Shown one piece after another: positions 60,513-64,000 of a DNA stretch of 64,000 nt. The stretch spans positions 1-64,000 of the forward strand of contig NZ_CP026373.1 of the NCBI RefSeq assembly GCF_002953135.1, given 5' to 3'. The notes beneath the pieces are model-generated. The model ran no database searches. It saw nothing but the letters and a program-made list of their open reading frames with translations, and was not told the origin of the DNA. The translations under genes and the position numbers were made by a program. Position 1 is the first letter of the stretch. Each line of letters begins with the position of its first letter. The DNA is from Sphingobium sp. SCG-1 (GTDB lineage Bacteria; Pseudomonadota; Alphaproteobacteria; Sphingomonadales; Sphingomonadaceae).

Positions 60513-61000
60513 GTCGAGGTTCCTTTTCTGGGTGCCGAAGGGACCGTCCCTTCGACTGACCCCCGAAAAAGGCGGGCATGGGCGGTGCTTCCACCGGAGC
60601 GTGTCAGCAGCGCAGGGGAACCCCGACACAAGGGGTGGTGCGGGCAGCCGTGGCACACGGCAACTCGGCCCGAAGGGGAGCGGGTTGGAAGCACCGACCG
60701 ACCGACTTAGGGATCAGGTCAAAAAGAAGGGATGGTGGCTTTGGTTCTATGAACCCAGGAACCGGTGCAGAAACCCTGCCCTATCGCCCCGCAATCCCCG
60801 CCAGGCTGAGACCCCATAACCGGCGGTCAGCGTTTTCCCATTTTGGACTGCCGTCCGCAGTCAAGTGACGGCAACCCTTGTGGCAACAGACATCATGGCG
60901 GTCAGTCGCACGATACGGCGCAGGCCCACCCATCCCCGGCCTCATGGGATCGGCGAGCGCCCTTTCGAACCGGCGCACTGGCTGATGGGGGCGGTGCCGG
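60513..61000. other. 488-base leader/intergenic region before ssb
   Basis: No convincing gene on either strand. It contains copy 1 of a 75-base repeat (see 60613-60690) and a G/C-rich stretch up to the end of the HEPN gene. The promoter of ssb should lie here. An origin function cannot be supported: no clear iterons or AT-rich block were seen. Confidence 0.55.
60613..60690 (-). repeat. Shared leader element, copy 1 (before ssb)
   Basis: A core from 60628 to 60672 is nearly identical to 62906-62951 (one base insertion), with weaker similarity on both sides. Both copies lie 100-160 bases upstream of a minus-strand gene in the same orientation, so they are probably a shared promoter or 5' leader rather than coding sequence. 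Confidence 0.75.
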
Positions 61001-61624
61001 TCACGCGATCTGCGCGTGGATCGCGACAAGGAGTCGGTCGACGCAGAGAGAGGCGTCGGTCACATCGAAGGGTGAGGCCCCACCCCGGAACAAGGCGTCG
61101 ATCTGGTGGCGGCCATAGGCCGGCGAGAGGATCGCTATGAGATCCGGTAATTCCGGAGGCAGGCCCGACAGGCCCGCCTCCATGGCCAACGCCAGGGCCT
61201 TTTCGAGGTCATGCCGAATATGGACGCGGTTCCAGTCATCGGCATAGCCGGCCTTCATCAGAAAGGCTTTGAGGCCGAGTTCGATCGCGATCGCCAGCGA
61301 ATGTGCGGCACTCGCGTGCGCGATTTTCACGCTCCCGGCCGCACTGCGGGCAAAACCCGTGGCATTCGCCATAAAAATGGCGACCAGCGCCGGATCGACG
61401 ATCCCGGCAAAACGCCGCGCCGCATCATCGAGCGTGACGGCCGGAAGCCGGATCAGCCAGCGCGGCCCTCCGATATTGCGCAGATGGCGCAAATGCGACG
61501 AACCCGGTTCATACGTATCGACGCCGGTCGACCAGCGCACCAGCAGGGCCGCCTTCCAGCAGCGCCCGTAGCGCTGCCGGAACGCAAGCAGCGCGCGCAG
61601 TTCCTCATCATGCAAATCGCGCAT
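61001..61624 (-). CDS. Fusion of a small plasmid domain to a HEPN-like domain
   Basis: 207 residues from the third of three consecutive ATGs (GGAG touches the first, so 61624 has proper spacing). Residues 1-65, RDLHDEELRALLAFRQRYGRCWKAALL through HLRHLRNIGGPRWLIRL, correspond to a short stand-alone plasmid protein. From about 105 on, AAHSLAIAIELGLKAFLMKAGY followed by HDLEKALALA resembles a HEPN domain, a helical RNase or nucleotide-binding fold used in toxins. The R-x4-6-H RNase motif is only tentative. Its 3' end abuts the ssb leader region. Confidence 0.6.
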   Translation of the reverse strand: MRDLHDEELRALLAFRQRYGRCWKAALLVRWSTGVDTYEPGSSHLRHLRNIGGPRWLIRLPAVTLDDAARRFAGIVDPALVAIFMANATGFARSAAGSVKIAHASAAHSLAIAIELGLKAFLMKAGYADDWNRVHIRHDLEKALALAMEAGLSGLPPELPDLIAILSPAYGRHQIDALFRGGASPFDVTDASLCVDRLLVAIHAQIA

Positions 61625-61819
61625 CATCATCTCCGATCTGTGAGCAAGTCGGCGCCCGACGCAGCGCGGGCGGGCGCGGATGGCTGTGAACTTTTGAACC
61701 GGGTCTGGGCTGCGAAGACGATCTGCAGGCTCCAGCTCTTCAGCGGCATCAACGGCGCAGCGCCCTCCCCTCTCGCCCGGAGAAATTCAGGGTTGGACGG
61801 CCGTGCTGCGCAAGAAACA

Positions 61820-61841
61820 GGCCGCCGGAAAACCGGCGGCC
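61820..61841 (-). terminator. Terminator after the DUF2493 gene
   Basis: Stem GGCCGCCGG/CCGGCGGCC, loop AAAA; on the minus strand TGTTTCTTGC follows. Seven bases past the DUF2493 stop. Confidence 0.75.
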
Positions 61842-61848
61842 TGCGGTT

Positions 61849-62796
61849 TCAGCCCACACCGCCACGAGCTGCTGAAGGAGGGCTTCCCAACGGACCGCGG
61901 CGATCAACGACGCGGAGCCCACGGGCCTTGGCTTCGATGACGAGCCGCTCGGTCACGCCATTGCCCTGGAAAGCGACCACGAACCTCGGCTTGAGCGAGA
62001 GCATCTGCTCGTTGCGACGGAAGCCGGCGCGATCTCCGAGCTTGCGATCGAGACCGAACCGCACCTGCTGGATGCCGTTCTGCTCGGCCCAGGACGCTGC
62101 AAGCCGTTCGATACCCTTCATATCGCCGCCATGCACAAGATACATGTCGCCGACATGGGCGCGAACCTTGTTGAGGGTCGCCAGCAGGTTATCGGCGAAC
62201 GTCTTCATGTCTTCGTTGTTGGCGAAGGACAGGCGGCCACCTGCGAACACGACCGGCGTACCCTGCGCGGTGTTGGCGTTCAGAGCCCGCTCGCCGCGCG
62301 CCCGCAGGAAGGCATGGCCATCGACGATCCCTGCGGTGACGCCGAGCGAGATGCGATTGCCGGACGATGGCACCCACGATCTCCCGGTCTCCCGGATGTA
62401 ATGCGCGGCAGCGACATCGCGCATGATCTCGAAGGCACCCGCGGATTCCTCGACCTTCTTGGCGAGATCGATCTTTTCCTCCAGATTGGCCGTGCTGATT
62501 TCGGAGCCGTCCTGTTCAGCGAGGAGAAGGCGGATGTCGTCGGTCAACCGATCGACCAGCCCGTGTTTTTTGGCGGCGGCGCGGTGGAAGAGGTTCACCA
62601 GGCCCCAGCCCAGGTCTTCGATATCGCGCTCTATCGAGGTGTTTGCCATCGTCGTGAAGAGATCGCTCCAGATTGCGGTAACGGTCTGCTCCAGCGCTTC
62701 GGTTGGTGGCGGGGCCATGCCACTCAGGTCTTCAGTGCGGGGTTCGAGGTGCCCTAGCTCCAGTGCCGCGAGTGCGGCTGCAAGCGATGTGGACAT
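61849..62796 (-). CDS. DUF2493 (SLOG-like) plasmid protein
   Basis: 315 residues from ATG 62796. The C-terminal 120 residues are DUF2493: YLVHGGDMKGIERLAASWAEQNG with the Rossmann-like G-rich turn, then RRNEQML and FVVAFQGNGVTERLVIEAKARG. The domain belongs to the SLOG superfamily of nucleotide-ligand binders. The N-terminal 150 residues are helical. It is widely carried by alphaproteobacterial plasmids; function unknown. Its leader carries copy 2 of the repeat. Confidence 0.82.
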   Translation of the reverse strand: MSTSLAAALAALELGHLEPRTEDLSGMAPPPTEALEQTVTAIWSDLFTTMANTSIERDIEDLGWGLVNLFHRAAAKKHGLVDRLTDDIRLLLAEQDGSEISTANLEEKIDLAKKVEESAGAFEIMRDVAAAHYIRETGRSWVPSSGNRISLGVTAGIVDGHAFLRARGERALNANTAQGTPVVFAGGRLSFANNEDMKTFADNLLATLNKVRAHVGDMYLVHGGDMKGIERLAASWAEQNGIQQVRFGLDRKLGDRAGFRRNEQMLSLKPRFVVAFQGNGVTERLVIEAKARGLRVVDRRGPLGSPPSAARGGVG

Positions 62797-62889
62797 GATA
62801 GCGAGCCTTTCTGTCTGTGCCGGCGGCCTCTCCGCCGGATGCGCATCCTCCGGGCGCTCGCAAAAGGGGGGCTGGCACCGAGGCACAGC

Positions 62890-62970
62890 CGAGGGAAACT
62901 CGCGAACAAGGGGTGGTGCGGGCAGCCGTGGCACCACGGCAACTCGGCCCGCCGTTCGCGGGTTGCCAGC
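62890..62970 (-). repeat. Shared leader element, copy 2 (before DUF2493)
   Basis: Core at 62906-62951, beginning ACAAGGGGTGGTGCGGGCAG on the plus strand, matching the ssb leader copy. Same orientation and similar distance (110 bases) to its downstream gene as the ssb copy. Confidence 0.75.
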
Positions 62971-63040
62971 GCCTCGCGGGCGCCCATATGCGGCATCCTC
63001 TGGCGGGGAGGTGTCGACACAGACCGGTTTCGCTTTGTCT

Positions 63041-63487
63041 TCAGAGGCTGCCGTCTATCCGAAACGGAGGTATCTCCAATTCCGCCGCTGCGAGATGCGA
63101 CAACATCGTCGCATAGCTGCCGAGACCGCGCCCCGTTTCCGCCGAGATCAGGATCTCGTCATCGTCAGAGGCGCTGAAACTCCGAATGGTCGTGCCATCG
63201 AAGACCACCCGCTCTGGGCCGAACGCCCCAGGAGCGCTGCCAGCCCAGCGGGCGAAGACAAGGGCATGATCGACACAGAAAGTCTCGATTGCCTCGAACC
63301 GGCCCCAGGCGACCTCATGGTCGGCCAGGTACAAGGGAACGCTCGTATCGAGATCGCACGGATCGAACGCGGTGCCCTCCCAATCCGTGAAGGCCCCGTC
63401 GCTCTCGACGGCAGCACAGAAGCCGGGAAGGAGGTCAGGGGACAGCGATCCGCCGATGCGGATCGCGACAGAAGTGCGATCGGCCAT
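63041..63487 (-). CDS. Hypothetical acidic protein
   Basis: 148 residues from ATG 63487 (ATG 63499 would add four). It starts MADRTSVAIRIGGSL and is acidic, with aromatic and Asp-rich stretches (DPCDLDTSVPLYLADHEVAWG). Small acidic proteins of this kind on plasmids include DNA mimics and anti-restriction factors, but no motif proves that. Lies upstream of the DUF2493 leader. Confidence 0.6.
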   Translation of the reverse strand: MADRTSVAIRIGGSLSPDLLPGFCAAVESDGAFTDWEGTAFDPCDLDTSVPLYLADHEVAWGRFEAIETFCVDHALVFARWAGSAPGAFGPERVVFDGTTIRSFSASDDDEILISAETGRGLGSYATMLSHLAAAELEIPPFRIDGSL

Positions 63488-63514
63488 GGGAGTTTCCATA
63501 GGTAGTGAGAACGG

Positions 63515-63691
63515 TCAGCCTGCGCGCTGACCACGGTGGAATGCGTCGAGCCATTGCGCCATCGACATGCGTTGCTCGATGTGCTTGCGGGCTTGCGCCA
63601 CCTGGAATGCGACCAACGCAAGTGTTGCGTCTGCAACGATCCTATCGACCTTGCTGGGCGAGAGGGTCGTGCTGACGAAATACCGTCGCAT
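63515..63691 (-). CDS. 58-aa small protein
   Basis: 58 residues from ATG 63691. A basic start (MRRYFVSTTLSPSKVDRIV), an Ala/Val-rich helix and KHIEQRMSMAQWLDAFHRGQR. Regular codon use, but no clear RBS. It ends 28 bases before the acidic gene and may be in the same transcript. Divergent from, and adjacent to, the arsH remnant. Confidence 0.45.
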   Translation of the reverse strand: MRRYFVSTTLSPSKVDRIVADATLALVAFQVAQARKHIEQRMSMAQWLDAFHRGQRAG

Positions 63692-63708
63692 GCGGCAGCA
63701 ATGGCGTG

Positions 63709-63990
63709 CCGCAGTCGTTCAACGCGGTCAACACCCTGCGGCTGCTCGGGCGCTGAATGCGGATGATTACAATTCCGGACCGGTTGATCATCGCAATAGC
63801 ATTCAAGGAATTTAACGAGGCCGGGCGGCTAAAGCCGTCGAGCTGTTACGACCGTATCGTTGATGTCATCGAGGAGCTGGTCCGGCTGCCCGTGCTCACG
63901 AGAGGTCCCGCCGATCAGCTTGTCGACCGCCATTCGGAGCGTAAAGCTGAGGCTGCGAAACGGGACGTCAAGAGGACTTGGCGACGCTGT
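63709..63990 (+). pseudogene. arsH: Decayed arsH fragment
   Basis: The frame from 63709 reads PQSFNAVNTLRLLGR, then a TGA (63754-63756) exactly where intact ArsH has Trp, then MRMITIPDRLIIAIAFKEFNEAGR, SSCYDRIVDVIEELVR and GPADQLVDRHSERKAEA. This follows the C-terminal half of the intact ArsH (57722-56982). The upstream half is missing and the end differs. A remnant of another ars copy, on the opposite strand and about 6 kb from the intact operon. Confidence 0.85.
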
Positions 63991-64000
63991 CGATCACTCA

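Noticed and set aside
60513..61000. Replication origin with iterons
   Set aside because: No repeated short motifs, DnaA boxes or AT-rich segment could be confirmed; only the leader repeat is clear.
1..64000. tRNA, rRNA genes, CRISPR arrays, integrase or attachment sites
   Set aside because: No cloverleaf-like tRNA ends, regular spaced repeats, tyrosine/serine recombinase motifs or replication initiator gene were seen on either strand.

Overview
The window is high-GC DNA with the gene style of an alphaproteobacterium, most likely a sphingomonad (Sphingomonadales). Supporting traits are the VirB-type transfer operon with a luxI-phyH pair beside it, the MobC/relaxase and ParAB style, DUF3768 and DUF2493 genes, and an ACR3-type ars operon. 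It carries conjugation, partition and SSB genes but no ribosomal or core metabolic genes, so it reads as part of a conjugative plasmid or an integrative conjugative element. No replication initiator, integrase, tRNA, rRNA or CRISPR array was recognised, so plasmid and ICE cannot be told apart from this window.

Layout. 1-7.2 kb: a soluble di-iron monooxygenase operon in the exact order of the methane/butane monooxygenases (end of X, then Y, B, Z, D, C), followed by an unknown 102-aa protein, a divergent GroEL-like chaperonin, an adenylate kinase and a cytochrome b561. 7.2-11.9 kb: an exported protein, an O-acetylhomoserine sulfhydrylase-type enzyme, an alpha/beta hydrolase, a decayed IS5-type transposase and about 1 kb with no clear gene. 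11.9-15.0 kb: quorum sensing (two LuxR, LuxI, a PhyH-like dioxygenase). 15.2-28.2 kb: a complete VirB1-B11/VirD4 type IV secretion operon. 28.5-29.5 kb: an AbiE toxin-antitoxin locus with intact antitoxin and broken toxin. 29.8-43.8 kb: an unusual island containing a tightly overlapping operon PIN-like / GHKL ATPase / DGQHR (DndB-like) / radical SAM / second GHKL ATPase, flanked by an HTH-dynamin-like GTPase, a frameshifted Fic AMP-transferase and an unknown 463-aa protein. This looks like a conflict or antiphage system and matches no named system that I can identify. 44.3-48.2 kb: relaxase, MobC, ParB, ParA and a small membrane protein. 48.5-56.9 kb: accessory genes (DUF3768, MFS pump with MerR regulator, group II intron, RES-Xre toxin-antitoxin, secreted nuclease). 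57.0-60.0 kb: arsRC-acr3-arsN2-arsH. 60.1-63.7 kb: ssb, a HEPN fusion, a DUF2493 protein and small plasmid genes. 63.7-64 kb: a decayed second arsH.

How it fits together. LuxI/LuxR probably control transfer: similar T-C(4-5)-N6-G(4-5)-A palindromes lie before luxI, before the virB operon and before the parAB operon. A second palindrome, AGTCTGCT-N2-ARCAGACT, lies before both the mobC-relaxase and parAB operons and may be a shared repressor or centromere site. Alkane oxidation, arsenic resistance and the defence-like island are cargo. All functional statements rest on motif reading and remembered family sequences; no search was run.
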